Both the position numbers and the translations under genes were made by a program. Below are positions 43,529 through 53,582 of a stretch of 64,000 nt of DNA, one piece after another (position 1 is the stretch's first letter; the number at the start of each line of letters is the position of its first letter). The DNA lies in the NCBI GenBank assembly GCA_029251525.1, contig JAQXDE010000066.1, forward strand, positions 248,001 through 312,000. Reading direction: 5' to 3'. The notes beneath the pieces were generated by a model. It ran no database searches. It was not told where the DNA came from and was given only the letters and a program-made list of their open reading frames with translations. This DNA comes from Saprospiraceae bacterium. GTDB taxonomy: Bacteria; Bacteroidota; Bacteroidia; Chitinophagales; Saprospiraceae.

Positions 43529-46500
43529 TTAGATGCCTCCCGTTTCATCCAGTTCTAGAATGTCGCTATTTGGATTTGATAAATTATTGTTTCTGTTTTC
43601 TTTCGCATTTAAGGCTGCTAATTTTTCTTTTGCTATTGCAACTTGTGCTTTTACTTCCGCTTCATCTTCATAACTAGCGATCATTCCTTCTAACAATGCT
43701 CTTGCGTCAAAATAGTTACTTTGCTCAACATAAATATCAGCTAATAATAGTCCACTTTTAGCTACCCACATTTGATAACTAGAATTCTCTCGAATGGCAC
43801 TCATTGCAGCGCTTTCAGCGATATCCAAATCTCTTCTAACATAATAAATATAGGCAATGGAGAAACGAGCCTCTGCCGTATTTTCATTGTTAGAATTATT
43901 CATCACCTTGTTAAAGGAAGCAATAGCACGATCATAGTCTTTTTTGTCAAATGCCATCTTTGCAAGGTAAAAATTAGCGGCTGCAATTTGGTCTTGGGAT
44001 GCTCTTGGGTTATTTGAAACTTTATTAGCCATAGAATAAACTGCCTCTGACCGATCTGTTCGATATGCACATCTAAGGCTTCCTAATTGTGCCTCAAATT
44101 TTGCCTCTTCAGTACTTGCTACGTCTACCCATTTGCTATAATAGGTATAGGATTTTTCAAAATCTTTTTCATGGTTATAACTGATGATAGCCGCTTTACG
44201 CAATCCTTTTTCGTAATATCTACTCTGTCCTTTATTAATCACATAGTCATAATCTCTAAGTGCTGTTGAGTATTTTTTCAACGCTGTATTCGACTCTCCT
44301 CGGTGGAAGTAAGCTGGTATAATATGTCTTCCATTAGGAAATTTTACTATATAGTCATTGTACTTGGTAATTGCTTTGTTGTAGTTTCCAATATCGAATT
44401 GAGATTCAGCCGCTTTGAAGTTAATTGAATCTCGAGCTGCAGTTGTTACATCATAACCACCAAGACTTTCTCGGAAACGAAGATAATTATCTGGTTGTCC
44501 TAGATCATCTACATAAATTTCTTCCAATGCTGCTAAAGCACCTTCAGCCTCTTTTGGGTCTGGGTTGTTTTTAAATATGTTTTTATAATTTTTTATGGCT
44601 CCTTGTAAGTCACCTGAATTGTATGCGATTAGTCCAAGTTTTAATAAACCCTGATTTACTAAACTTGATTTTCCTTTAAAATTTCTAACTAATTTATTAA
44701 ATGCTGCATTAGCTTGGCTAGTTCGTCCAATATCTTGATAAGCATTTCCTAGAGATAATAAAGCATCATCTGTAAACTCAGAATTTGGATATTGTTCAGT
44801 TAATCTTTCTAAAGCTAAAATTTGATCAGTCGGATTCCCTCGCAGACCTTCAATGATTGCTTTTTGATAAAGGGCATATACGTAACCGGAGTATTTTTTA
44901 CTAATCGCTTCATCATAATATTTAATTGCACTATTATATTTATTAGTTTTAAACAATGCGTCGCCTGCGCGTAAAGTCGCGTCTGCTAATACTTGTTTTC
45001 TTACATATTGATCTTTGATAAATGGTGCATCCCTCTTAATTCCAGCAACAGCATCTTGGAAGTATCCTAAGGAGGATTTAAATTTTCCTTCTTTTAAAAA
45101 GTTGTATCCAATCGTGTAATACGCAGTATTTACAGATGCACCATCAGGCAAGTTATTCAGTGATTTTGCAGTTCGTAAAAACTTAGTTAAATGTTGATTA
45201 CTCTCACGAAATTTTTTCTGTTGATGTGCTATTTCACCTAAACCATAATTAGCTAAAGCAGAAGTTCTGGCATCAAAATCATTATCCAAACTTTTATAGA
45301 ACAATTGTTTTGCTCCATCAAGGTCTCCATCACCAGCCAATTGTACACCCCGGTAGTATGCCACTTTTTGATAAGTCTGTTTAATTTTAGTTGTTTTGTT
45401 AGGCATCCTCTCGATAATTTGCATTGCTTTTATATAGTCTCGAGTATTGAGGAAAATATTTCCTAGTAATTCCTGTGCTTCTGCATAATTTGGATTTTTT
45501 GGATCGACTTTTTGTAATGCATCACTTGCATCTCTATCAAATCTCATTTCGTATGAAAGCTTGGCATAATTCCATAAAGATTCTTCTTGAATTTTTTTAT
45601 CGTAATTCAATCGACTTGAATTCGCGAAAGCATTCCTTGCAGAACGTTTATCACCAGATTTTAAGTTACAATCTGCTAAGTAGTACATAGCAAGTTGTCC
45701 CATTTTATTTTTTTCTCTATTAAGTTTTTTGAAATTTTTTATAGCTTTTGTGTATTCATTTGATTGGTATTGTACAAATCCTAATTGATAGTAATCTGAA
45801 GCATCCATTTTCTTAACTCGTTTTGAAGCGAACTCTAAATATTTTTTTGCCATAGAAAATTCTCCTTCTTCAAAATAAGCTCTACCAACCAAACGATTAA
45901 TATCTGCTTGATTCTTAACTTTTCGATCTTCGGTTTTTGAAACACCATAATTTATCACTTTGGAAAAATCGCGTTCTGCAAAATAGATAGAAGTTATATA
46001 GTAAGGTACATATGGTTTATATCTTTTAGAGCCACTAGCTTTTTGGAAACTCGAAATAGCATCTGCATATTTTTTTATAAAAAAATTACACATACCGTAG
46101 TAATAATTAGCAGGATAATAATAATCGTTCTGGATATCCTTAATTGATCTGAATTGAGACTTTGCCAAAGAAAATTTCTTTTTGATGAAATTTAAATAAG
46201 CAATTTTAAATACTACTTCAGACCTTTGATTGGAGGGTAATGCATAGGTATCAATTGAGGCATATAGGATCATAGCCTTGTCGAATTTTTTATCATTGAA
46301 ATAAAAATTAGCGATGTCTAGAAGTGCTTCGTTGGCAATCGGGTCAGGTTGATTTTTTCGAGCAAATTCGATAATAAGATTTTCTCCCTCAGGCTGACCC
46401 AATTTGACGGCACATTTAGCAAAATTCAATTCTGCTTTTTGTTTTAGTAATTTTGCTTCAGGTTCGTTGACAGGAAGCAATAATTCAATAGTTTTACGAA

Positions 46501-46663
46501 ATTCATTTTGAGCTAGTCCAAAAACTTTTCCATCGAAGAACTCCATACCTTTTTTGAAGGCCAATTGGGCTTCTGAGAGGGTAGTTGTTTTTTGTGCAGA
46601 TAGGGAAAGAGAAGCGAAAAGAAAACTCAGCAAAAAGGCTAAAGTTGGGATTTTAAAATTCAT
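43529..46663 (-). CDS. Large TPR repeat protein
   Basis: This 1044-aa exported protein has a signal peptide (LLSFLFASLSLSAQ) followed by about 25 helical tetratricopeptide-like pairs along its whole length. Examples are AQLAFKKGMEFFDGKVFGLA, YAEAQELLGNIFLNTRDYIK, SSLGYFQDAVAGIKRDAPF and RAIASFNKVMNNSNNENTAE. The C-terminus is a short Asn-rich tail. TPR solenoids scaffold protein complexes; periplasmic TPR proteins of this size in Bacteroidota include PorW-like factors tied to type IX secretion, but I see no lipobox and do not claim that identity. It is the first gene of a two-gene operon with the beta-barrel protein. Confidence 0.87.
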   Translation of the reverse strand: MNFKIPTLAFLLSFLFASLSLSAQKTTTLSEAQLAFKKGMEFFDGKVFGLAQNEFRKTIELLLPVNEPEAKLLKQKAELNFAKCAVKLGQPEGENLIIEFARKNQPDPIANEALLDIANFYFNDKKFDKAMILYASIDTYALPSNQRSEVVFKIAYLNFIKKKFSLAKSQFRSIKDIQNDYYYPANYYYGMCNFFIKKYADAISSFQKASGSKRYKPYVPYYITSIYFAERDFSKVINYGVSKTEDRKVKNQADINRLVGRAYFEEGEFSMAKKYLEFASKRVKKMDASDYYQLGFVQYQSNEYTKAIKNFKKLNREKNKMGQLAMYYLADCNLKSGDKRSARNAFANSSRLNYDKKIQEESLWNYAKLSYEMRFDRDASDALQKVDPKNPNYAEAQELLGNIFLNTRDYIKAMQIIERMPNKTTKIKQTYQKVAYYRGVQLAGDGDLDGAKQLFYKSLDNDFDARTSALANYGLGEIAHQQKKFRESNQHLTKFLRTAKSLNNLPDGASVNTAYYTIGYNFLKEGKFKSSLGYFQDAVAGIKRDAPFIKDQYVRKQVLADATLRAGDALFKTNKYNSAIKYYDEAISKKYSGYVYALYQKAIIEGLRGNPTDQILALERLTEQYPNSEFTDDALLSLGNAYQDIGRTSQANAAFNKLVRNFKGKSSLVNQGLLKLGLIAYNSGDLQGAIKNYKNIFKNNPDPKEAEGALAALEEIYVDDLGQPDNYLRFRESLGGYDVTTAARDSINFKAAESQFDIGNYNKAITKYNDYIVKFPNGRHIIPAYFHRGESNTALKKYSTALRDYDYVINKGQSRYYEKGLRKAAIISYNHEKDFEKSYTYYSKWVDVASTEEAKFEAQLGSLRCAYRTDRSEAVYSMANKVSNNPRASQDQIAAANFYLAKMAFDKKDYDRAIASFNKVMNNSNNENTAEARFSIAYIYYVRRDLDIAESAAMSAIRENSSYQMWVAKSGLLLADIYVEQSNYFDARALLEGMIASYEDEAEVKAQVAIAKEKLAALNAKENRNNNLSNPNSDILELDETGGI

Positions 46664-46967
46664 AAGGTTACTTTTTTTAAACCTGCAAAATGGATGATCC
46701 GCAGGTGTTTAAAAGATATTTTAGTTATATAATCTAAATTAGGAAATTCGGTTTGAGATTTAGTTAAGTATGTAAAATGATTTAACATAATCAAACATTG
46801 TAATATTGCGGTGAAATTATAAAATTTTTAACACATGAAGAGAAAAATAAAAGAGAATTGGATTTTACAAAAGACCGATAAATGATTTATGTGAATCAAA
46901 AGATTGGAAAATTTTACGTTTGACTTATTTTGTTTAGTATTATAAGTTTTTTGATATTTTTATACGA
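46664..46967. other. Intergenic region, nothing recognised
   Basis: About 304 bp of AT-rich DNA between the end of the SGNH hydrolase gene and the start of the TPR gene. It must contain the TPR operon promoter, but no clear TAnnTTTG box, hairpin or ORF stands out. Confidence 0.4.
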
Positions 46968-48023
46968 TTATAAAATCTCTTTTATTTTGCGATACAAAAT
47001 TCTGGCATTGCAAGCATGTCCATATCGATTTGGATGGTAATCAATGTCTGAAATATGATAAGGTTTGTTATTAAATTCAGGTTTACAAATCTTCCAATCA
47101 TCTTTGACATCGAGGTAGTAGATCTTTGATTTTTTAGCGAAGTCCTTTACTGGTTTTGGTCTTGGTTTAAAGAGACTATTTGTCAGAAGTATTAGCTTAA
47201 ACCCATGTTTTTCACTCAGGTTATTTAAAGTTTGCATTGCAGTTAAATAACCTGTTTCACCAACCATTTCTTTATAAATATTAGGAACATTTTCTGGATC
47301 TTTTTCATAATATCCTGAGGTGTCAAAAGGAGCTTCATGCAATCGAGAATCAATTCCTCTCCAACCATCTAAACTTCTAGGAAAAAGTTCTTTGCGAATA
47401 AATGATTGTTTGAAATTATCATAAGGCGGCTTTTTTCGAATGAAATTTGGCAAGTCAAAGTCATTTTCAATAAAATTAATGATAACTAGATCTACTTGGC
47501 TTAGGTCTATTTTGTTTTTTAAAACAGCTACTTCCATTGCCGTATTATAACCGGGTACGCCGGTATTGATGACTTCATAATTGGTCGAATCGTTTCGATT
47601 TTGGTTAAGCATATTTTCCAATCGGCTTAGATAGCATTCCTCTTCATCAACGCCCCAGCCAAACATTATAGAATCACCAAGGCCAATTATTCGCTTGGTT
47701 TTGTTGGTTTTTTTTGTTGGATATTCTTTGTCCCTAAATCCGTTAGAATTAGTTTTGACTATAACATTTTGAAAACTATAAATTGAGTTTGGAATCAGCT
47801 CATAAATAATTTTATTGCTGGTGGAAAGTTGAATAATTTCTCCTAAAGTTTTTTCACTTTGAGGATCGTTGAGTGGTTTTCTTTTCTCAACACCGATTTC
47901 ATCTAGGCTATGATAATTGTTGTATGAAATATATCGAAGCCCTATTTCGATGAATAATAAGGTAATTGTAATGCCAAAACCAATAGAGATAAGTTTAAAT
48001 ATGCTTTCTTTTTTCATGTTCAT
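46968..48023 (-). CDS. SGNH/GDSL hydrolase family protein, membrane anchored
   Basis: The 351-aa protein has an N-terminal transmembrane helix (about residues 9-31) and a SGNH hydrolase domain. Its block I is RIIGLGDSIMFGWGVDEEEC (catalytic Ser in GDSI), block II is the Gly in NTGVPGYNTAMEV, block III is NFIENDFDLPNF and block V is YHPNRYGHA (catalytic Asp-x-x-His: DIDYHPN). All four signature residues appear present, so it should be an active esterase or acyltransferase acting on the periplasmic side. A role in deacylating or acylating surface glycans is possible. It is 30 bp downstream of the epimerase-like gene and likely co-transcribed. Confidence 0.85.
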   Translation of the reverse strand: MNMKKESIFKLISIGFGITITLLFIEIGLRYISYNNYHSLDEIGVEKRKPLNDPQSEKTLGEIIQLSTSNKIIYELIPNSIYSFQNVIVKTNSNGFRDKEYPTKKTNKTKRIIGLGDSIMFGWGVDEEECYLSRLENMLNQNRNDSTNYEVINTGVPGYNTAMEVAVLKNKIDLSQVDLVIINFIENDFDLPNFIRKKPPYDNFKQSFIRKELFPRSLDGWRGIDSRLHEAPFDTSGYYEKDPENVPNIYKEMVGETGYLTAMQTLNNLSEKHGFKLILLTNSLFKPRPKPVKDFAKKSKIYYLDVKDDWKICKPEFNNKPYHISDIDYHPNRYGHACNARILYRKIKEIL

Positions 48024-48053
48024 AAAGATAGTAGAGATATTTCTACGCTATTA

Positions 48054-48929
48054 TTAATAAATTGTAACACTGTGTTCACAGATGAATTTCTTTCCAATTC
48101 CCAATTCCACAATTCCTTCCTTTTTCCTGAAATCCCAATTTGCATTTAATTCATCTGCTACGCCAAACCATGGCTCAATACAAATAAAAGGTGATTCTTG
48201 ATTGTATGACCAAATTCCTAGATAGGAAAAATCTTCAAAGGTGAAAGTCCAAATCTTTTCTCCAATCAAATTTTTTAAATGCAAAAAATTTGATTTTAGG
48301 TTTTTAAAGACTAGTGCATCTTTTGAGAATAAATCGTCCGAAATTTGAATCGTATTTTTCTCATTAAAAACATCTCGGAAATTACCATCTATATATCCGT
48401 CATTTATTTCCAAAGTTTTTGCATCTTCAACCTTCTCAAATTCTAAAAAATAGTCCGATCGTTTTTCATTTTTTTTCAAAGGAACATTAAATGCGGGATG
48501 TGCACCGAGTGAAAAATATATTGGCTGATTATCTAAGTTATCTACTTCGTAGGTTATGTGTAATTGATTTTTTTTTAAAGTATATTTTATTATTAGTAAA
48601 AATCGGAAAGGGTAATTATCCAAAGTTTTCTCATTGTACTTTAATTGAAATGTTGCTTTTTCTTTTTCCAAAACAATTTTTTCAAAAACTAAATCTCTGG
48701 CAAATCCATGTTGTTTCCCGTGATATATTTTCTTTCCAATTCTGAAATTATCTTTCCATATTTTACCAATATATGGAAATAGAATGCAGGAATGTCTTCC
48801 CCAAAATTTGGGGTTTGCTTGCCATAAATATTCCATTCCATTTTTTAGAGATAAAAGGCTAGATAGTTCTCCACCTTTTTGGTTGATGCCTACTTTAAGC
48901 AAATTATTTTCGATAAAAAATTGGGACAT
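48054..48929 (-). CDS. Aldose 1-epimerase family protein
   Basis: I place the start at 48929 (MSQFFIENNLLKVGINQKGG), matching the usual N-terminus of this family; the frame is open to 49007 but the extra 26 residues lack similarity. The 291-aa protein has SLLSLKNGMEYLWQANPKFW, then RHSCILFPYIGK, KIYHGKQHGFARDLVF (His and Arg of the sugar site), SLGAHPAFNVPL and ICIEPWFGVAD (catalytic Glu region). This is the galactose mutarotase-like superfamily, LacX-like subgroup, which interconverts sugar anomers in the cytoplasm. It is the first gene of a pair with the SGNH hydrolase. Confidence 0.88.
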   Translation of the reverse strand: MSQFFIENNLLKVGINQKGGELSSLLSLKNGMEYLWQANPKFWGRHSCILFPYIGKIWKDNFRIGKKIYHGKQHGFARDLVFEKIVLEKEKATFQLKYNEKTLDNYPFRFLLIIKYTLKKNQLHITYEVDNLDNQPIYFSLGAHPAFNVPLKKNEKRSDYFLEFEKVEDAKTLEINDGYIDGNFRDVFNEKNTIQISDDLFSKDALVFKNLKSNFLHLKNLIGEKIWTFTFEDFSYLGIWSYNQESPFICIEPWFGVADELNANWDFRKKEGIVELGIGKKFICEHSVTIY

Positions 48930-49127
48930 ATAACTTGTTATATTTGGATTTTGATGAGATTTAAAGCTTTTGTTTATTGAGTTCGCAAAATAGGATATCA
49001 CAACCAAAAAGTAATAATTTTTTTCAAATTAAAAAGGTTGGATTAATAAAGTTCCTAAATTTTTATCATAATCTAAAATGACCTTAAGGTTATAGTATTT
49101 AGGAGGGAATAGTTGAAAACATTTTCC

Positions 49128-49135
49128 TATTTTTG
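49128..49135 (+). promoter_or_regulatory. -7 box of the penicillin-acylase-type gene
   Basis: TATTTTTG is an exact TAnnTTTG match 16 bp before the ATG at 49152. Its position downstream of the alternative ATG at 49113 supports using 49152 as the start. Confidence 0.45.
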
Positions 49136-49151
49136 TTCAAAACAAAAAAAT

Positions 49152-51230
49152 ATGATTAAGATCTCCGTTTCCTTTCTTTTCTTTTTTTCTTTTTTTATCA
49201 CTTATAACTTTGCTCAAATCAATCCAGACGACATTACTATTATTCGTGATCAATGGGGTGTTCCTCATGTCTATGCAAAAACGGATGCTCAGGTGGCGTA
49301 TGGTTTAGCGTGGGCATCTGCAGAAGACGATTTTGAAACAATTCAAGAAACTTTATTACCCATTCGAGGTGGACTTGGGGCAGTTAAAGGTGTAGAGGGT
49401 GCAGTTTTAGATTTTGCTGCTCATCTAATTGAGGTGAATGAAATTGTTGATGAAAGGTATGAGGCTGAAATTTCACCAAAATTTAAAGAAATCCTTAAAG
49501 CTTATGCTCAGGGAATGAATGATTTTGCTAAAAAATATCCTAAGGAAATTCTTTCTAAAAAAATGTTTCCTATAAACGGTCAGGATGTGATTAAGGGGTA
49601 TACGTTGGCTTTAACACTACTATCCGGATTGCCTGGTGATTTACAAAAAGTAGTTTCTGGAAAAATGGAAGCATTAGAAAATCGAACTCCTATGGGGTCA
49701 AATGCCTTTGCTGTCAATAGCAATAAAACTAAAGATGGTCAGACCTATCTAGCAATAAATCCTCACCAACCTTTAGAAGGACCATATTCTTGGTATGAGG
49801 CACATTTGGTAAGTGAGGAGGGGATGAATGTTTTAGGGGCAACTTTGCTTGGAGGGATGCATGTCACTGTAGGTGCCAATGAAAATTTGGCTTGGACACA
49901 TACTGTCAATCATGCAGATTTTTCTGACATTTATAAATTAGAAATGCATAAAAATGAAAAGAATAAATATTTCTTTGATGGAAAATGGGAAACGCTTGAA
50001 ATACAAAAAGTAAAACTGAAAATTAAAATTTTAGGATTGAAAATAGGGGTTAAGCGAAAAATGTATCGAAGCAAACATGGACCAGTATTAAAAAGTAAGA
50101 ATGGAAATTACTATGCTTTAAAATTTACAGCAAATCAAACTATTGGAGGTGCCGAACAATGGTACATGATGAATAAGGCAAAGAATTTTGATGAGTTTAA
50201 ATCTGCAGTTAGTCGCCTTGGTGTCTGTACAACTAATTTGATGTATGCTGACAATCAAGATAATATTTTTTATTCTAGCCTTGGCCTTTTTCCTAAGAGG
50301 AATCCCAACTATGATTGGAAAAAAGTATTGCCAGGTTACACATCAGAAGTAGTTTGGAGAAATGATTTTCATCTGTTTGAAGATATCTTTCAAATAGAGA
50401 ACCCAGTTTGTGGTTACCTTGGGAATTCTAATAATACTCCTTTCCATTCCACCGCAAAGGAGGAAAATATTGATCCATCGACGATCAATTCCACATTTGG
50501 ATACATGACCGGTGATAATAATCGATCGATTCGGTATTTTGATTTAATGAAGAAGGAGGGAAAAATTTCATATGATGATTTTAAGCGAATAAAAATGGAT
50601 ACAAAGTGGCATACACCTGCGGAGGTTCATTCATTTCCTAATTTGGAATTACTTCTTAATTTAGATCCGAATGAATATCCTGATTTAGCAAAAATAATTA
50701 CTCATTTGAATAATTGGGATCGAGAAACTGATGTTGAAAGTTTGGGTGCAACGATTTTTAATTTGAGTTATCATTTTATTTATAAGGATCGGAATAAAAA
50801 TGGATTGTTTCCTGCTGGACCACCTCTCACAGAACTATATTTAGTAGAAAGGTTAAAAGAGGTGAAAAAGCATTTGAGAAAATATTTCAAATCAGAAGAC
50901 GTCCCGTTAGGAGTTATGCAAAAACATATTCGTGGAGATAAATCTATTCCAATTTGGGGAGGACCAAATGTGATTGCAGCAATGTATGGAAAGCCTTTTA
51001 AAAAAGGACGATTTAAAATTTTTGCAGGAGAATCCTATGTGAGTTTAGTGAGATTTACCAAAGATGGAGTTCAAATTGAGTCTATTGTTCCTTATGGCTC
51101 GTCTAATGATCCTGAAAGTCCTCATTTCGACGATCAAATGGAGAAATATAGCAAACAAGAGTTGAAAAAAATGTCTTTGAAAAAAGAAGATATACTAAAA
51201 AACGCGACTCGAACATATCATCCAAAGTAA
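49152..51230 (+). CDS. Penicillin acylase family (Ntn-hydrolase) acylase
   Basis: Starting at 49152 gives MIKISVSFLFFFSFFITYNF, a signal peptide cleaved near FAQ. The 692-aa precursor has ITIIRDQWGVPHVYAKTDAQ followed by VAYGLAWASAEDD, the classical start of the alpha subunit. The processing site is GSNAFAVN, where Ser (about residue 183) becomes the N-terminal nucleophile of the beta subunit after self-cleavage. Further motifs are NPHQPLEGPYSWYEAHLV and WTHTVNHADFSDIYKL. The enzyme hydrolyses amide bonds of acylated amines in the periplasm, with homoserine lactones or peptide antibiotics as known family substrates; this one's substrate is unknown. It appears monocistronic. Confidence 0.9.
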   Translation: MIKISVSFLFFFSFFITYNFAQINPDDITIIRDQWGVPHVYAKTDAQVAYGLAWASAEDDFETIQETLLPIRGGLGAVKGVEGAVLDFAAHLIEVNEIVDERYEAEISPKFKEILKAYAQGMNDFAKKYPKEILSKKMFPINGQDVIKGYTLALTLLSGLPGDLQKVVSGKMEALENRTPMGSNAFAVNSNKTKDGQTYLAINPHQPLEGPYSWYEAHLVSEEGMNVLGATLLGGMHVTVGANENLAWTHTVNHADFSDIYKLEMHKNEKNKYFFDGKWETLEIQKVKLKIKILGLKIGVKRKMYRSKHGPVLKSKNGNYYALKFTANQTIGGAEQWYMMNKAKNFDEFKSAVSRLGVCTTNLMYADNQDNIFYSSLGLFPKRNPNYDWKKVLPGYTSEVVWRNDFHLFEDIFQIENPVCGYLGNSNNTPFHSTAKEENIDPSTINSTFGYMTGDNNRSIRYFDLMKKEGKISYDDFKRIKMDTKWHTPAEVHSFPNLELLLNLDPNEYPDLAKIITHLNNWDRETDVESLGATIFNLSYHFIYKDRNKNGLFPAGPPLTELYLVERLKEVKKHLRKYFKSEDVPLGVMQKHIRGDKSIPIWGGPNVIAAMYGKPFKKGRFKIFAGESYVSLVRFTKDGVQIESIVPYGSSNDPESPHFDDQMEKYSKQELKKMSLKKEDILKNATRTYHPK

Positions 51231-51341
51231 GCTGGAAGACTAAATGGAAATATGATGCTTTAAAATTCAGTTTAACTTATACCTTTAACTTACCGCCAGC
51301 GACTAATATTATCATTATTATTCTGAAATAAAATAAAATCA

Positions 51342-52355
51342 ATGTTCAAGAAAATCACATTCCTACTTTTATTAGTTCCAATATTTATCCAAGCTCAAAT
51401 TGAACCAGGTAAACTGGGAGAAGAATTAATAATAGCTTTGCAAAATACCTATACACCTGTAAGTACTTTAGGGTATGGTCCAGCGAGAGATATTTTGTAT
51501 TCTGAAATTGACAATGTAGGAAATGATTTATTTGGGATTTACAGTAATTTTAAAGTGACCCTTGATCCTAATGAAGATCCAAGTATTTCAGCTTACCAAA
51601 ATGGTGCAGGAATAAATGCGGAACATGTTTATCCTCAGTCAAAGGGTGCATCCAGCGAACCTCAAAAAAGTGACTTGCATAATATCTTTCCATCAAAAGT
51701 AAGCGTGAATGAGGCAAGAAGTAGTTGCGAATTCAGAGATATAGAGGATGATGATACCGATAAATGGTTTTTTGAGGCAACTCAATCAAATTCAACTCCA
51801 TCAAGTAATATCGATGCCTATAGTGAAAAAGATGATGAAGACTGTGGTTTTGAGCCTCGTGAATCGGTAAAAGGAGATATTGCAAGAGCCGTATTTTACT
51901 TTTATACCATTTATCAGTCTGCTGCAGATGGAGCTGACCCAAATTTTTTTCATAGTCAAAAAGAAGAATTGTATCAATGGCATTTAGACGATCCAGTAGA
52001 TGCAACAGAAGAAAATCGTAACAATGGAATTACGGATAAACAAGGAAATTCCAATCCATTTATTTTAGATGTCACTTTAGTTCAGCGAGCTTACTTTCCA
52101 ACTAGCTCCATAAATAACCTGGAGACCGTAAATTGGGTAAGTATTTCCTCTAATTTGATTGAAGATGAATTAACTATTTATTCTAGTAAAGAAAATGGGA
52201 ATGTATTGTTATTTAATGAAATTGGACAGGTAGTTAGAAGTTCAGGTTTGCAGCAGGAGATAACTATGAATTTGGCTGGGCTTACAAGCGGAATCTATAT
52301 TTTGCAAATCCAATCCGGAAAATCAAGTAAAGTCTTTAGAATTTTTAAGAAGTAA
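51342..52355 (+). CDS. Secreted endonuclease I family nuclease with T9SS sorting domain
   Basis: This 337-aa protein has a signal peptide (FIQAQ) and an endonuclease I/His-Me-finger domain with GINAEHVYPQSKGASSEPQK (catalytic His), SDLHNIFPSKVSVNEARSS, and FEPRESVKGDIARAVFYFYT. The C-terminal about 70 residues (LEDELTIY-like LIEDELTIYSSKENGNVLLF and GLTSGIYILQIQSGKSSK) form a T9SS type A domain. It should digest DNA or RNA outside the cell, as for related extracellular nucleases used for nutrient or phosphorus scavenging. It is 111 bp after the acylase gene and 59 bp before a radical SAM gene on the same strand. Confidence 0.9.
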   Translation: MFKKITFLLLLVPIFIQAQIEPGKLGEELIIALQNTYTPVSTLGYGPARDILYSEIDNVGNDLFGIYSNFKVTLDPNEDPSISAYQNGAGINAEHVYPQSKGASSEPQKSDLHNIFPSKVSVNEARSSCEFRDIEDDDTDKWFFEATQSNSTPSSNIDAYSEKDDEDCGFEPRESVKGDIARAVFYFYTIYQSAADGADPNFFHSQKEELYQWHLDDPVDATEENRNNGITDKQGNSNPFILDVTLVQRAYFPTSSINNLETVNWVSISSNLIEDELTIYSSKENGNVLLFNEIGQVVRSSGLQQEITMNLAGLTSGIYILQIQSGKSSKVFRIFKK

Positions 52356-52414
52356 AAGTGATTTACATAAAGTGATCTACTTTAGCAAACTACTTCTTGC
52401 AAATTGTTAATTAA

Positions 52415-53572
52415 ATGCAAAAAATAAAACCCTACTGCTTGATGCCTTGGATACATTTTCATGTAGGTAACAATGGCATTGCCAAAGCATGCTGTGTTGC
52501 TAACATTCCTTTTGGTAACATCAATGAGCAAAGTATGGAAGAAATTTGGAATGGGATGCCAATTCAGCATCTTCGCGAAAAATTTGCTTCAGGTGAAAAG
52601 GATAAACGTTGTGCTCAATGTTACAAACTAGAAGATGCAGGCGGAAAAAGTATTAGGCAAGAAACTTTTGAAAAATTTCCTCACGTAAAAATTGAGAAAA
52701 AATCTGCTCCCCTTCCTATTTATTTTGATATTAGGTTTTCCAATGTTTGTAATTTTCGATGCAGAACTTGTTGGCATGGAGCAAGTTCAAAATGGTTTTC
52801 AGATGCAAAAAAACTAGGAACTAATCTTGGAGAAAAAGCCATCATCCGAAATATTCATGATTTTATGTTATTTCTGAAAAAATGCGGAGGGGCATTGTTG
52901 CAAGCTGAAGAAATTTACTTTGCTGGTGGTGAACCTTTAGCAATAGAAGAACATTTTTTGTTGTTAGAATGGTTAGTCAAAAATGGGGCAACTCAAGTTC
53001 GTTTACGGTATAATACGAACTTCTCTATGTTGAAATTTAAAAATTATGATGTCTTAGAGTTGTGGAAACATTTTTCAGAAGTAGAAGTTTTGGCGAGTTT
53101 GGATGGGACAGGAGAATTAGGTGAGTTCATTAGAAAGGAGATGTCATGGGAAACTATTTTAGAAAATCGCGAAAAGATCCGAATACTTCCACATGTGAAA
53201 TTTAAAATATCGCCAACGATTTCTGTTTTTAATATTCAACATTTACCTAATTTTTATCGAGAATGTTTGAAATTGAAAATGATTGCACCAACTGATATAT
53301 ATTTTAACATTTTAGAGAGACCCTTTCATTACAACATTAAGATTTTACCGCTAATAGTGAAACGTAATATTGAAAAAGAGTATTTGGATTTTTTTGATTG
53401 GATGAATAGGAATGAGATTCCGACTTCAGTAAGGTCAATGTTTCAGGAATGTTTAGATTATATGAAGGCAGAGGATCTATCAAAATATTGGGATAAGTTC
53501 CAAACAGAAACTATGTTGTTGAATGAGTTAAGAGACGAGGAAATTGATTTAGGGTTTATTAAAATTGGTTAA
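52415..53572 (+). CDS. Twitch domain-containing radical SAM protein
   Basis: This 385-aa protein has an unusual order. An N-terminal cysteine-rich SPASM/twitch-like segment comes first (PYCLMPWIHFHVG, KACCVANIPFGN, RCAQCYKLEDAGGKS). The radical SAM core follows, with the [4Fe-4S] motif FSNVCNFRCRTCWHGASSKW (CxxxCxxC), the glycine-rich IYFAGGEPLAIEEHFLLLEW and the strand LASLDGTGELGEFIR. Twitch radical SAM enzymes generally modify peptides or proteins through S-adenosylmethionine radicals with an auxiliary cluster. No precursor peptide or partner gene is evident here, so the substrate is unknown. It lies 59 bp after the endonuclease gene. Confidence 0.9.
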   Translation: MQKIKPYCLMPWIHFHVGNNGIAKACCVANIPFGNINEQSMEEIWNGMPIQHLREKFASGEKDKRCAQCYKLEDAGGKSIRQETFEKFPHVKIEKKSAPLPIYFDIRFSNVCNFRCRTCWHGASSKWFSDAKKLGTNLGEKAIIRNIHDFMLFLKKCGGALLQAEEIYFAGGEPLAIEEHFLLLEWLVKNGATQVRLRYNTNFSMLKFKNYDVLELWKHFSEVEVLASLDGTGELGEFIRKEMSWETILENREKIRILPHVKFKISPTISVFNIQHLPNFYRECLKLKMIAPTDIYFNILERPFHYNIKILPLIVKRNIEKEYLDFFDWMNRNEIPTSVRSMFQECLDYMKAEDLSKYWDKFQTETMLLNELRDEEIDLGFIKIG

Positions 53573-53582
53573 TTTATTATCT

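Noticed and set aside
51342-53572. RiPP biosynthetic cluster around the radical SAM gene
   Set aside because: No precursor peptide, peptidase or transporter is nearby; the only neighbours are a nuclease and a lipoprotein.
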